Shown in pieces: positions 27,201 to 35,626 of a stretch of 64,000 nucleotides of DNA (position 1 is the stretch's first letter; each line of letters begins with the position of its first letter). The notes under the pieces were generated by a model. It was not told the origin of the DNA, searched no databases, and saw only the letters and a program-made list of their open reading frames with translations. A program made the translations under genes and the position numbers. This stretch comes from Cacconaster sp045601245 (GTDB lineage Bacteria; Bacteroidota; Bacteroidia; Bacteroidales; UBA932): contig JAZRZH010000028.1 in assembly GCA_045601245.1 (NCBI GenBank), positions 1-64,000 of the forward strand, given 5' to 3'.

Positions 27201-27355
27201 GAAGCTACACCGTTCATAGTGCCCTTTACGACAATGCTCGCAAAAGGAACGGCTGAACCATCAGTTGAAGTCACTTTTCCTGTGACTTTCATCTGGGCCA
27301 GTGCCACCGTACATGACAGCAGCACCATTGACAAAGTCAACAATAGTTTTTTCAT
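24269..27355 (-). CDS. SusC/RagA-type TonB-dependent transporter (left pair)
   Basis: 1028 residues. The signal peptide ends in ALAQ. A carboxypeptidase-D-like domain (residues 22-100) and a TonB box around DETIVVAYGT come next. The plug domain includes SIRIRGFG-type and VLKDAASAALYGSRAANGVILITT blocks, and the 22-strand barrel ends in FGLNFNF with a terminal aromatic residue. It imports a ligand held by the SusD lid, powered by TonB. The message starts at the promoter near 27498-27528, giving a leader of about 130 bases. A gap of 12 bp separates it from susD. Confidence 0.95.
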   Translation of the reverse strand: MKKLLLTLSMVLLSCTVALAQMKVTGKVTSTDGSAVPFASIVVKGTMNGVASSEDGSYAIDKVPSSAKLVVSCIGYLDQEVEVAGKNVINVILAPDTQMIDETIVVAYGTVKKSSYTGSASVIGEDVMLERPYASFTDALSSNMPGLVSMGGSQTGSMPTIRIRGFGSMNASLAPLYVIDGIAMDMSDLAELGDHSISPMTSLNPSDIESITVLKDAASAALYGSRAANGVILITTKQGKAGKLKIDASATIGVSQFTYFPDLVNTEEYAQIWTTAKMHALMYNDGKKAGEDPYKYVTKMYNDKDKYDSYLASARTAFNKYYTQEGKIYDYWGGDKDKFADNNWYDVITRLGTTQKYNLSLSGGNDKMTYFVSGEYYNVQSTMQNSAMERYSTRSNIVSKQNKYFWFGTNMNFSYQTLAGPQSNNMYANPWRVAAQLPTVIPAKNSDGSWNVGFSEMSGYNPGQILEKAVFDDVIEHATVSPWLQLNLAPGLTLKETFAYDVRILDEIRWYQQGVAAGKNNNGIYNEWYTSRDRTTSSTVLNYTKGFGLHNLNALVAWEAENQTTSWMGGSMTQYQTPYTPAISAGTLISSFKGNHYSEGMLSLISKLDYNFAEKYFLSGSYRRDGSSRFAKGHRWGGFYSVSGAWRFTKEEFMKDLDWLTEGKLRASYGTSGTRPSGLFDYSSGYDFGANYYGISGATINSVQNENLCWEKNRIFDIGLDLTFLNGRITLETDWYDRKSDDLLIDQELSRTTGYSTATVNLGKLGNKGFEMTLGGYIVERKNFQWQMRFNAAYLQNKLLEYPADDVGTYTITRVGEALHTWYMPEWAGIDQTTGEPMWYKVNDETGEKTAVKNYADATRVVLGNYNPKWTGGLSTTLSFYNFELSALAGFSAGFKVYDYAGPTNWSDDGYSSTYIHERTLLDSWTPNNTSSKNPLLLQGVKNGSNHSSRYLHNGNTLRLKNLKLAYNIPTKVCQSIGAKGINVYVQGENLFLWNELGFDPEVSTSGGRYHYTWATQRTYIFGLNFNF

Positions 27356-27717
27356 GGAAAAAAGTTGATGAACTGGTTAATTGGTTAATAATAGGTTATT
27401 TATGAGTTGTCTTTATCAGCGCTATTATCCATAGTATGGACTGCCGGTGACTTAAACTGAAATAAGTTGACACTATACGGGCCCATTCAGGATTCATCAA
27501 AATTAAGTATTTTAATCGGAAATTCAATGACTTTTCTGTATTTATTCAATCCCAATACCAGTTTACATAGCGTTGATTCAGCATCTTTTTTCAAGAATAA
27601 TAATGAAAAACAGATTGGAAAATTTGGTTTATAATGATAAAACACTTACTTTTAAGAATTATTTTATAGGACAAAGATTACAATGAAATAATCATTCACT
27701 TAACAACCAAAAACATT
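27356..27717. promoter_or_regulatory. 362-bp divergent control region between the two SusC genes
   Basis: AT-rich non-coding DNA without an ORF. On the minus strand ATTG-N19-TAATTTTG (27498-27528) is a good promoter for the left susC. On the plus strand TTTG-N20-TACTTTTA (27623-27654) is a near-consensus promoter for the right susC, lacking only the last G of the -7 box. The about 95 bp between the two -33 elements could hold a shared operator, but no clear one is seen. No regulator gene (ECF sigma/anti-sigma, hybrid two-component, SusR) lies nearby. Confidence 0.6.
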
Positions 27718-30700
27718 ATGAACAAACGAACCATTTTGCTTTTGTGCACAATGCTGCTCTCCATCTCGACGGCATTTGCTCAAATCAAGGTTTCCGGTGT
27801 TATCACCGATGCCAAGGACGGCTCTCCGATCCCATTCGCGAGCGTTGTCGTAAAGGGCACAACCACCGGTACTGCTGCAGATGCGGACGGAAAATATGTT
27901 ATTTCCGCTCCTTCATCCAAGAGCGTTCTCGTCTTCTCCTCCATCGGTTATCTTACTCAGGAAGTCGAGGCCAACGGACGCGCCAACATCAATGTAATGC
28001 TTGCTACAGACGCTGAGTCTCTCGATGAGACCATCGTCGTCGCTTATGGTACAGCGACCAAGGCATCCTTCACGGGTGCGGCAGGCAAGGTCAGCGGCGA
28101 GAAGATCGAACTCGTCCCTGCCACCAACCCTCTTAACACCCTTAACGGTTCAACCCCTGGTCTCCGTCTGACATCCGCAGGCGGTCAGCCTGGTGCAGAT
28201 GCAACCATCACAATCCGCGGTATCGGTTCCATCAACGGTAACGTTGACCCTCTTATCGTAATGGACGGTATGATCTACTCGGGCAACCTTGCAACCATCC
28301 CTGCCAATGAAATCGAATCCATCACCGTGCTCAAGGACGCTGCTTCCACCGCTCTCTATGGTGCACGTGCAGCAAACGGTGTGATCATGATCTCCACCAA
28401 GCAGGGCAAGGGTGAGACTCCTGTCATCAACGTGAAGATATCCCACGGCTTCGTTTCCCGTGAGCAGAAGGATTACAAGCACCTTGATCTCAAGAATTAC
28501 CTCGAGAACTACTGGCAGCAGCACTACAACACCAACATCATCGACGGCAAGTCAGATGACGAGGCACGCCAGATGGCATCCAGGGATATCATGTCCGACC
28601 TTATGTATACTGAGAGCTATTACCCATTCTCAGGTGTAGCTTTCAACGAAGTCGTAGGCACTGACGGCAAGTACAACCCTAACGCCAAGTTCCTCTTCGA
28701 GGACGACGTTGACTGGCTCGGCTCTACAGAGCGCCTCGGTCAGGTTCAGGACTACAGCGTTTCCGCTACCGGCAAGGGCAAGTATACTTCATACTTCGGA
28801 TCCGTCGGTTATCTCAACAATCAGGGCTATATGATCGGTACAGGCTTCGAGCGCTACAGTGCACGTGCAAACGTCACCTTCCAGAAGAAGTGGTTGAAGT
28901 TCGGTGTCAACTCATCGGCTTCCATCAGCGACCAGTCCGGTAACCTTTCGACATCGGCCAATGATACCACCAACCCGTACCACGTTGTCCTCAAGATTCC
29001 GCCTGTATATCCTATCCACCTCCACTATTCCGACGGTTCATACGTCCTTGATGCATCTGGCAACAGGATTTATGACTACGGTGAGGGATGGTCAGCAAAA
29101 GAATGTACGGATAACGGATGGATCAATCCAGCAACCAACCGGGTTGAAAGCATTCCTGCACGTCTCATCGCTTACAACGTCGTTTCTTATCAGGAGCATC
29201 GTTACAGCCACTACAACAGAAACATCATCAACGTAAAGCCGTTCATTGAAATCACCTTCCTCAAGGACTTCAAGCTCTCCGCAAACGCAGCGATGTATAA
29301 CAGCGACTATAAGGCACATTCGGCAACTCCTTATCTTGAATATTACAAGAAGAGTTCAACCTCCGCTTCCCTTGAATTCTCGACAACACAGACCAGGACC
29401 TACAACCAGTTGCTCACCTGGAACCACGCTTTCGGTGACCACCATGTAGATGCACTCGTCGGACACGAGACATATCAGTATATATACGACAATGAGTCAT
29501 CATCACGCGTGACACAGATCATCGTAGGCAACAACTACTTCTTCAACAACTACACCGAAACATCTTCACAGCCTTCAGGCTACCGTAACACATATAATAC
29601 TGAAGGTTACTTCGGCCGTGTCAACTATGATTTCTTAAGCAAGTACTTCCTTTCTGCATCGTTCCGTCGTGACGGTACATCAAAGTTCTATAAGACCGCC
29701 CGCTGGGGTAACTTCTGGTCTGTCGGCGGCAGCTGGATCATCAGCAACGAAGACTTCCTTAAAGGCAACAGCACCATCGACCTGTTGAAGTTCCGTGCAT
29801 CAGTCGGTACAGTAGGTAGTGACGACCTCGGTGGATACTATCCATATATGGCACTTTATACAAAGAAGCAGAATGCTGAAAGACCAGGTTACACACAGAC
29901 AGTCGACTCTCCGGGTAACCTCGATCTCCAGTGGGAGGTTTCAACCAACTGGGACGCAGCTATCGAGTGGTCAATGTTCAACCGCCGCTTCACCGGTAGC
30001 CTCGAGTATTTCCACCGTGCTACCAGCAAGCTTCTTATGGAGGTAACCCTTCCTTCTTCTACGGGTCTTTCCTCATATAATTCAAATGACGGTGGTCTTC
30101 TCAACCACGGTCTCGAGGTTCAGCTCGCTTATGACATCATCAAGACAAAGAAGGTTAACTGGAACCTCGGTGTAAACACATCACTCATCAAGAATGTCGT
30201 TACATATCTCCCTATTCCTGCATATACATTCAACAGCCAGTTCAACAAGATGGAGCAGGGACACTCAGTATATGAGTGGTGGCTCTACCAGTGGAAGGGT
30301 GTTGACCCTCAGACCGGTGTCAACTACTTCGAACTCGGTGACAGCTTCTACAAGACGGATGCGGCAGGCAACGTAACAGCTGAATACGTTGATGGCATCG
30401 CAGATGATCAGGATGTAATCAGCATCGACGGCAAGTACTATACTACAGCTGTTTCAAGATCAAAGGAAACCTGGAGCGGTTCATCAATTCCTAAGGTATA
30501 CGGTGGTATCACCTCCGACCTTACAATCGGTCGCTTCAACTTCGCCATCAATCTCTACTACCAGCTCGGTGGTGTAGGTTATGACCGCGGTTATTCAAAT
30601 ATTCTCCAGCAGGGTATCCTCGCAGATGGTCTTCCATACATCAACAGACACGAAGATGCACTCAAGTCATGGACCAAGCCAGGTGATATCACTGATTTCG

Positions 30701-31020
30701 CAGTCCTGACCACAACAGGTGCAGCTCTCGGTTCTTCTTCATACAAGGAGAACACACAGGCAACTCGTTCAACAAGATGGCAGACAACTACCAATATGCT
30801 TGAAATCAACAATGTGACAATGTCTTACGGCTTCTCCAAGAAGGTTTGTGATGCACTCAACATCGATGGTCTCAAGGCATTCGCTTCAGCTGACCACCTC
30901 GCTATCCTCAATGCGCGTAAGGGTTTCTATACGAACTACTCCCTCAGCAACCACACTACGAACGCATCATACTCAAAGCCGGCAAGAACCATCACAGTCG
31001 GCCTCAACTTTACCCTATAG
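27718..31020 (+). CDS. SusC/RagA-type TonB-dependent transporter (right pair)
   Basis: 1100 residues. The signal peptide ends in STAFAQ, followed by a carboxypeptidase-D-like domain (residues 23-100), a TonB box around DETIVVAYGT, a plug with VLKDAASTALYGARAANGVIMISTKQGKG near residue 205, and a barrel ending in GLNFTL. It is the counterpart of the left SusC but about 70 residues longer. Outside the conserved plug the two differ strongly, so they probably carry different ligands. The right susD follows after 20 bp. Confidence 0.95.
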   Translation: MNKRTILLLCTMLLSISTAFAQIKVSGVITDAKDGSPIPFASVVVKGTTTGTAADADGKYVISAPSSKSVLVFSSIGYLTQEVEANGRANINVMLATDAESLDETIVVAYGTATKASFTGAAGKVSGEKIELVPATNPLNTLNGSTPGLRLTSAGGQPGADATITIRGIGSINGNVDPLIVMDGMIYSGNLATIPANEIESITVLKDAASTALYGARAANGVIMISTKQGKGETPVINVKISHGFVSREQKDYKHLDLKNYLENYWQQHYNTNIIDGKSDDEARQMASRDIMSDLMYTESYYPFSGVAFNEVVGTDGKYNPNAKFLFEDDVDWLGSTERLGQVQDYSVSATGKGKYTSYFGSVGYLNNQGYMIGTGFERYSARANVTFQKKWLKFGVNSSASISDQSGNLSTSANDTTNPYHVVLKIPPVYPIHLHYSDGSYVLDASGNRIYDYGEGWSAKECTDNGWINPATNRVESIPARLIAYNVVSYQEHRYSHYNRNIINVKPFIEITFLKDFKLSANAAMYNSDYKAHSATPYLEYYKKSSTSASLEFSTTQTRTYNQLLTWNHAFGDHHVDALVGHETYQYIYDNESSSRVTQIIVGNNYFFNNYTETSSQPSGYRNTYNTEGYFGRVNYDFLSKYFLSASFRRDGTSKFYKTARWGNFWSVGGSWIISNEDFLKGNSTIDLLKFRASVGTVGSDDLGGYYPYMALYTKKQNAERPGYTQTVDSPGNLDLQWEVSTNWDAAIEWSMFNRRFTGSLEYFHRATSKLLMEVTLPSSTGLSSYNSNDGGLLNHGLEVQLAYDIIKTKKVNWNLGVNTSLIKNVVTYLPIPAYTFNSQFNKMEQGHSVYEWWLYQWKGVDPQTGVNYFELGDSFYKTDAAGNVTAEYVDGIADDQDVISIDGKYYTTAVSRSKETWSGSSIPKVYGGITSDLTIGRFNFAINLYYQLGGVGYDRGYSNILQQGILADGLPYINRHEDALKSWTKPGDITDFAVLTTTGAALGSSSYKENTQATRSTRWQTTTNMLEINNVTMSYGFSKKVCDALNIDGLKAFASADHLAILNARKGFYTNYSLSNHTTNASYSKPARTITVGLNFTL

Positions 31021-31040
31021 TATAATGGAGGATGATAATT

Positions 31041-32654
31041 ATGAAAAAGATATTTTTCGCACTTGCAGCTTTTGCTGTTCTGACTACAGCTTGCTCGGAG
31101 GATTTCCTCAATACTGTTCCTACAAACTCCGTTTCCGAATCTGATATTTTCGAAAACGTCGACAGAGCAATGCTTGCTATCGACGGTCTTCATCGTCAGC
31201 TCCACGATTGCAGCAGCGACTGGTACAGCCAGGGATCATACCCTACTTTCTGCATCCACCTCGCAGCTCTTTCCGATGACTGGATCTTCACATACAACAA
31301 CGTAATGTTCATGGATACACAGCAGTATATCCACCACCGCGACCTTACTCACAAGTATCACGATCCTAACTACTACTGGAAGGCATTCTACAAGCTTGCC
31401 AACAACGCCAACAAGATTCTCTTCTACATTGATGACCTCGAGGGTTCCGATGAAGAAAGGACATTCATCAAGGGTCAGGCAATAACCTATCGTGCATTCG
31501 CTCATCTGGAACTCGTTCAGGCTTGGGCAGAGCGCTACGATTGGAGCAAGCCTGGTCAGAACAATCAGCCTGGTGTTCCAATCCGTATCGAAGCTTCATT
31601 CGAGAATCTCCCGCGCGCTTCCGTCGAGGAAGTTTATGCTCAGATTCTTACAGACCTTGACGATGCAATCAAGCTGCTTGAGAACACAAACTATCCAAAA
31701 CCTGACAAGTCGCATCTCGATCAGTGGGTAGCAAAGGGTCTCAAGGCAAGGGCTCTCCTCAATATGGGCAAGTTCGCTGAAGCTGCAACAGTTGCTCAGG
31801 ACATCATTGACCACTCCGGATACTCTCTCCAGAAGTCGACTTATACCGATGGCCCAGCTGAAAACCGTTTCGGTGAGGCTAAGAACGAAGAATGGTTGTG
31901 GGCTTGTATCTCCTCACGTACAGACCAGTCACAGTTCGGTTCAAAGCTCCGCAGCTGGCATGACCTCGTTTCCAACAACGCAGGTTCATACAACGGAAAC
32001 TCCCCTCGTGCTATCAACTGCCTGCTTTACAACTCAATCCCAGAGACAGACGTACGCAAGGGCATGTGGCTTCCTGACCCATACACCGCACCTAAGGTAT
32101 ATGTAAATGCATCTGGTAAGCTTGCTCCTTATATGTCGCAGAAGTTCCTCGTAGATGATAGTGAATTAAAGTATGCTGAGCGTGACGTTCCTTATATGCG
32201 TATCCCAGAGATTATGATGATTGCCGCAGAATGCTACGCCAGGACAAATCAGCCTGCAAAGGCACAGCAGCTCGTATTCCAGCTCGGTAATTTCCGTGAC
32301 CCTGCATACCAGCAGCCTACCGAAACAGGTGACGCTCTCATCGAGAAGATCCTCTGGCAGAAGAGAGTCGAGCTCTGGGGTGAAGCCGGTATCCGCTGGC
32401 ACGACCTCAAGCGTCTCAACCTCCCTTGCGACCGTGGTCCTATGCCTCGCGCAGGTTACAACCAGGGTGGTTGGAAGAACACCGCTACGTCAGCTCCTAC
32501 AAACCTCGACCCTGAGGCTTCCAACTACAACATGTACGGTGCAGGCCTTACCGAAGAGGCTCGTTACATCCCTGCTGGCGACAAGAGATGGCAGTGGCTC
32601 CTCCCTTCACAGGAAGTTGATGTCAACCCTCTCTGCGAGCAGAACCCTCTGTAA
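31041..32654 (+). CDS. SusD-like nutrient-binding outer-membrane lipoprotein (right pair)
   Basis: 537 residues from the ATG at 31041. The lipobox TTACS followed by EDFLNT, the TPR-rich N-terminal region, and the C-terminal KILWQKRVELWGEAGIRWHDLKR block are typical for RagB/SusD. It works with the right-hand SusC. The stop lies 24 bp before the right copy of the inverted repeat, which supplies its terminator. Confidence 0.93.
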   Translation: MKKIFFALAAFAVLTTACSEDFLNTVPTNSVSESDIFENVDRAMLAIDGLHRQLHDCSSDWYSQGSYPTFCIHLAALSDDWIFTYNNVMFMDTQQYIHHRDLTHKYHDPNYYWKAFYKLANNANKILFYIDDLEGSDEERTFIKGQAITYRAFAHLELVQAWAERYDWSKPGQNNQPGVPIRIEASFENLPRASVEEVYAQILTDLDDAIKLLENTNYPKPDKSHLDQWVAKGLKARALLNMGKFAEAATVAQDIIDHSGYSLQKSTYTDGPAENRFGEAKNEEWLWACISSRTDQSQFGSKLRSWHDLVSNNAGSYNGNSPRAINCLLYNSIPETDVRKGMWLPDPYTAPKVYVNASGKLAPYMSQKFLVDDSELKYAERDVPYMRIPEIMMIAAECYARTNQPAKAQQLVFQLGNFRDPAYQQPTETGDALIEKILWQKRVELWGEAGIRWHDLKRLNLPCDRGPMPRAGYNQGGWKNTATSAPTNLDPEASNYNMYGAGLTEEARYIPAGDKRWQWLLPSQEVDVNPLCEQNPL

Positions 32655-32677
32655 TAATTCTTCTATTCTCCATAATG

Positions 32678-32709
32678 AGGCCTCCGGAATTCCGGGGGCC
32701 TTTTTATTT
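32678..32709 (+). terminator. Terminator of the right SusC/SusD operon
   Basis: GGCCTCCGG pairs with CCGGGGGCC around a short loop and is followed by TTTTTATTTG. It is the mirror image of the terminator at 22651-22678. Confidence 0.85.
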
Positions 32710-32760
32710 GTCCGCTGTTTGACTTGAGGATAGATTTCGTTATATTTGCAAAATACACCA
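32679..32760. repeat. Inverted repeat, right copy (terminator plus outward promoter)
   Basis: This is the reverse complement of 22597-22677, with 60 identical bases at 32689-32748. It joins the end of the right SusC/SusD operon to the first amidotransferase-like gene, exactly as the left copy joins the left operon to serine hydrolase 2. Confidence 0.95.
32718..32748 (+). promoter_or_regulatory. Promoter of the first amidotransferase-like gene
   Basis: TTTG, 19 bases, TATATTTG is a perfect match to the Bacteroidota consensus, 35 bp before the ATG at 32784. It begins 9 bp after the terminator. Confidence 0.85.
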
Positions 32761-32783
32761 GTAAATTCTCAAAACAGATAAGT

Positions 32784-34145
32784 ATGAACAGATTATTCAG
32801 GGCCGCAGCCGTAATTCTGGCTGCACTCTCAATGCAGGATGTTTGTTCCGCACAGTTCTACAAGGACGTGTTCCAGGACAGCGGCATCAACATCACATCC
32901 CGCAAGGACCTTCCGGCCGTAAGAATGCTCGGATTGACAATGGAAACCTATTATTCCGCAAACCACAATCCTATGGAGCTCAGCGACAAGGACACATTGG
33001 AACAGACTGCAAAGATGGTGACATCCGACATCGACTACAATGGATGCCTCCTTTATCCTGACGGCGCACCGCGCTTCCGTATGATATATGAGAATGGCGG
33101 ATCTGCAGGTGCACACGGCAGATCCCTTACCGAGCAGGGACTCGAGAACATCCGCCAGTTCTACTACAATGGCGGTTCATATGTAGGCTCCTGCGCTGGT
33201 GCATTCATCTCCAGCAAGCATTTCGTCACCAGTATGGACAGTATTCCTGAGGACGAACGCAAGGAATACCTCCACATTTACCCTGCCCTCACCAAGGAGA
33301 CTGAGCTTGAGAAGGGCGCTGACGGCATCTACCCTTATACCGACCACGGTATCGAGCCGGGCAGCCCACTGCTCAGGTATTTCGATTTCGGAGGTGATAT
33401 GAAGGTTGCAAACGTGCTTCACAACGGCGGCGCATTCCTCTTCGACGATGACCCTAGATTCCTGGCTCCCGGCACAGAGATACTCACCCGCTATCTCTAT
33501 GACAAGGACGACAAGCTCGTGGCTGAAGGCAAATACGCCCTCACAGGCAAGGTCAGCACCTGGGCCTACAAGGCAGATGAAAAGTCAGGCCGTCTGGTGG
33601 CTTGCGGTTCACACCCTGAAATCGAAACCGAAGGCGAAAGGATGGAATGGTTCGCTTCCTTCCTTCTCTACGCAATGGACGGCAACGGCAAGCCTCAGGT
33701 GAAGGCCCAGCTCGCCAACGGCGTCGAGCGCAATATGGTCAAGGACACCAAGGACAACGACCCTGCATTCACCAAGATCGGTGACAAGCAGTATCATCAC
33801 TTCACGGTCAATGTCCCTAAGAAGGCAAAGAATGTGAAGGTGACGCTGTCCTGCCCTGTGGAAGGCATCGACCTCTATCTTACCGCAAAGAAGGACGATT
33901 TCGCATTCCTCGACGGTGCGAAATACAAGGATGTCACTTTCGGTGGCAACAAGGAGATGTCGATCGACAACAGCTGGGTGAAAGTGAAAGGAAAGAAGCA
34001 GCCGAAGAGCGCTCTCTGGTATATCGGCGTACAGTGTGCTACGACCGTTACCGAAGTCCCTACCGACTATGGTGTGGAATATACCGGCAAAACCGAAGTA
34101 TTGAACGGAATACCTTATACAATTAAAGTAACTTGGGATGAATAG
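32784..34145 (+). CDS. Secreted class I amidotransferase-like (BPL_N type) protein with C-terminal PPC-like domain, paralogue A
   Basis: 453 residues from the ATG at 32784; the in-frame extension upstream would cross the promoter. The signal peptide ends in VCSA before QFYKD. The amidotransferase-like domain spans about residues 25-305: MIYENGG near residue 100 probably lines the oxyanion pocket, SYVGSCAGAF gives the nucleophile elbow with Cys137, and GSHPE gives His277 and Glu279, completing the class I triad. A PPC-like beta domain (about residues 330-453, from IGDKQYHHFTV to the end) follows. BPL_N proteins are named after the N-terminal region of eukaryotic biotin-protein ligase; secreted bacterial members have no known substrate to my knowledge. 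Its stop overlaps the start of paralogue B by 8 bases. Confidence 0.85.
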   Translation: MNRLFRAAAVILAALSMQDVCSAQFYKDVFQDSGINITSRKDLPAVRMLGLTMETYYSANHNPMELSDKDTLEQTAKMVTSDIDYNGCLLYPDGAPRFRMIYENGGSAGAHGRSLTEQGLENIRQFYYNGGSYVGSCAGAFISSKHFVTSMDSIPEDERKEYLHIYPALTKETELEKGADGIYPYTDHGIEPGSPLLRYFDFGGDMKVANVLHNGGAFLFDDDPRFLAPGTEILTRYLYDKDDKLVAEGKYALTGKVSTWAYKADEKSGRLVACGSHPEIETEGERMEWFASFLLYAMDGNGKPQVKAQLANGVERNMVKDTKDNDPAFTKIGDKQYHHFTVNVPKKAKNVKVTLSCPVEGIDLYLTAKKDDFAFLDGAKYKDVTFGGNKEMSIDNSWVKVKGKKQPKSALWYIGVQCATTVTEVPTDYGVEYTGKTEVLNGIPYTIKVTWDE

Positions 34146-35445
34146 AATTATCAAACTTGCAGCCGTCATTCTGGCTGCCACCACCCTTCAGGACAATTTG
34201 TCCGCACAGGGATTCTACAAGGATATCTTCATGGATGGAGGTATCAATGTAACTTCACGCAAGGATCTCCCGGCATCGAGGTTCCTGGGACTTTCCATTG
34301 AATCTTATTACTCTGCCGGACACAGTCCTATGCAGCTTACGATGAAGGACACCATCGAGCAGACCACCAAGATGGTTCATTCCGATATCGACGAGAACGG
34401 ATGTCTCCTTTATCCGGACGGTGCTCCGCGCTTCCGTATGATCTATATGAACGGCGGCAGGGCAAAGAGCCACGGCAGATCCCTCACCCCTGCGGGACGC
34501 CAGCACGTGCGTGATTTCGTTGCCAACGGCGGTTCATACGTAGGTACCTGCGCCGGTGCGTTCCTCGCATCAATGAAGGCAAGTTCACAGAAAACCGTGG
34601 ATTATGTGGAAGAATACTTCCGCTTCTATCCGGCTGTGGCACATTCATCAGGCCTTGATGCCGACAGTACTGGAATGCGTCTTCCTGCCAACAGCCCGCT
34701 GCTCAAATACTATGATTTCGGCGGTGACAACTACATCGCAAACGTGTATCACAATGGCGGCTGCTACCTCATCGAAGATGACCCTGTATACTTCGCACCC
34801 GGTACCGAAGTCCTCTGCTACTATGATTTCCCTGAAGGCGACAAGAAGCGCGCAGAGGAAGGTCTCGAACCTCTCACAGGTAAGGTAAGCGGTTGGGCAT
34901 ACGTCCCTTCCAAGACCTCCGGCCGCATCGTGGTCCTCGGTTCGCATCCTGAAGGAGTGAACTTCGGCGAGCGTCTCGAAATGATGTCTGCAATGTGCCG
35001 CTACGCCATTGACGGCAATGCCGGTCCTGTCGTAAAGGCAGAGCTCAAGAAGGGCGAAGTCCGCAATATGACCAAGGATACCAAGGACAATGATCCTGCA
35101 TTCACCAAGATCGGTGACAAGCAGTATCATCATTTCACTGTAAATATCCCTAAGGGAGCGAAGAATGTCAAGGTAAAGCTCTTCACGACCAAGGACTACA
35201 TTGACTTCAACCTCGCTATGAACAAGGATGATTTCGCTTTCACAAAGACAGCGAAATTCAAGAATGTCACCCTCGGCGGCAGCAAGACCCTCGAGGTCGG
35301 CAATATCGAGGCAGGCAAGTGGTATATCGGTGTGGAATGCGCCACCACAGTCGAGGAGGTGCCTACCGACTACGGTACAGCATACGCAGGCAAGCTCGAG
35401 GTCCTCAACGGTATCCCTTACACAATCCAGGTGACCTGGGAGTAA
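34138..35445 (+). CDS. Secreted class I amidotransferase-like (BPL_N type) protein with PPC-like domain, paralogue B
   Basis: 435 residues, same layout as A. The signal peptide ends in NLSA. Cys138 lies in SYVGTCAGAF, His270 and Glu272 in GSHPE, and the PPC-like domain starts near residue 315. It shares long near-identical DNA with A, especially in the linker encoding DTKDNDPAFTKIGDKQYHHF, which points to recent duplication or gene conversion. The ATG lies inside the end of A (ATGAATAG), so B is probably translated by coupling and has no promoter of its own. The amidotransferase-like call rests on the triad and its spacing. Confidence 0.85.
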   Translation: MNRIIKLAAVILAATTLQDNLSAQGFYKDIFMDGGINVTSRKDLPASRFLGLSIESYYSAGHSPMQLTMKDTIEQTTKMVHSDIDENGCLLYPDGAPRFRMIYMNGGRAKSHGRSLTPAGRQHVRDFVANGGSYVGTCAGAFLASMKASSQKTVDYVEEYFRFYPAVAHSSGLDADSTGMRLPANSPLLKYYDFGGDNYIANVYHNGGCYLIEDDPVYFAPGTEVLCYYDFPEGDKKRAEEGLEPLTGKVSGWAYVPSKTSGRIVVLGSHPEGVNFGERLEMMSAMCRYAIDGNAGPVVKAELKKGEVRNMTKDTKDNDPAFTKIGDKQYHHFTVNIPKGAKNVKVKLFTTKDYIDFNLAMNKDDFAFTKTAKFKNVTLGGSKTLEVGNIEAGKWYIGVECATTVEEVPTDYGTAYAGKLEVLNGIPYTIQVTWE

Positions 35446-35457
35446 TTGGATTATTAT

Positions 35458-35591
35458 CGTTGCCGCAGAGGCGTGTGGCGGTTTGCTTTGAAGGGCAGGC
35501 CGCCCGTGGCGAAACGGGAGGGGCCCGATGCGCAGCATTGGGAGGGCCTGCGTTGCCCTGAAGGGTAAACCGCCATCGACCGTAGGCAACG
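35458..35591. repeat. Long imperfect inverted repeat in the B/serine hydrolase 3 gap
   Basis: Nested arms pair across 134 bp: CGTTGCC (35458-35464) with GGCAACG (35585-35591), GGCGGTTT (35477-35484) with AAACCGCC (35567-35574), and AGGGCAGGCC (from 35492) with GGCCT...GCCCT (35545-35559). The centre is GC-rich and itself self-complementary. No ORF is credible. It could be a mobile palindromic element or a structured RNA. Confidence 0.6.
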
Positions 35592-35599
35592 TAACATAA

Positions 35600-35624
35600 G
35601 AAAAGTGGCCTTGCAGCCGCTTTT
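35600..35624. terminator. Terminator between paralogue B and serine hydrolase 3
   Basis: GAAAAGTGGC pairs with GCCGCTTTTC (one G-T pair) and is followed by TTTATTTT on the plus strand. It lies between convergent genes. Confidence 0.65.
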
Positions 35625-35626
35625 CT

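Noticed and set aside
22706..32654. Reading the SusC/SusD region as a polysaccharide utilisation locus
   Set aside because: No carbohydrate-active enzyme, sugar transporter or SusR/hybrid two-component regulator is found within reach. The neighbours are amide and peptide hydrolases.
22597..32760. Inversion between the repeats as an expression switch for the SusC/SusD pairs
   Set aside because: The promoters in the repeats point outward and the susC promoters lie in the central gap, so an inversion would leave all promoter-gene pairs working. An on/off phase switch is not supported, only rearrangement.
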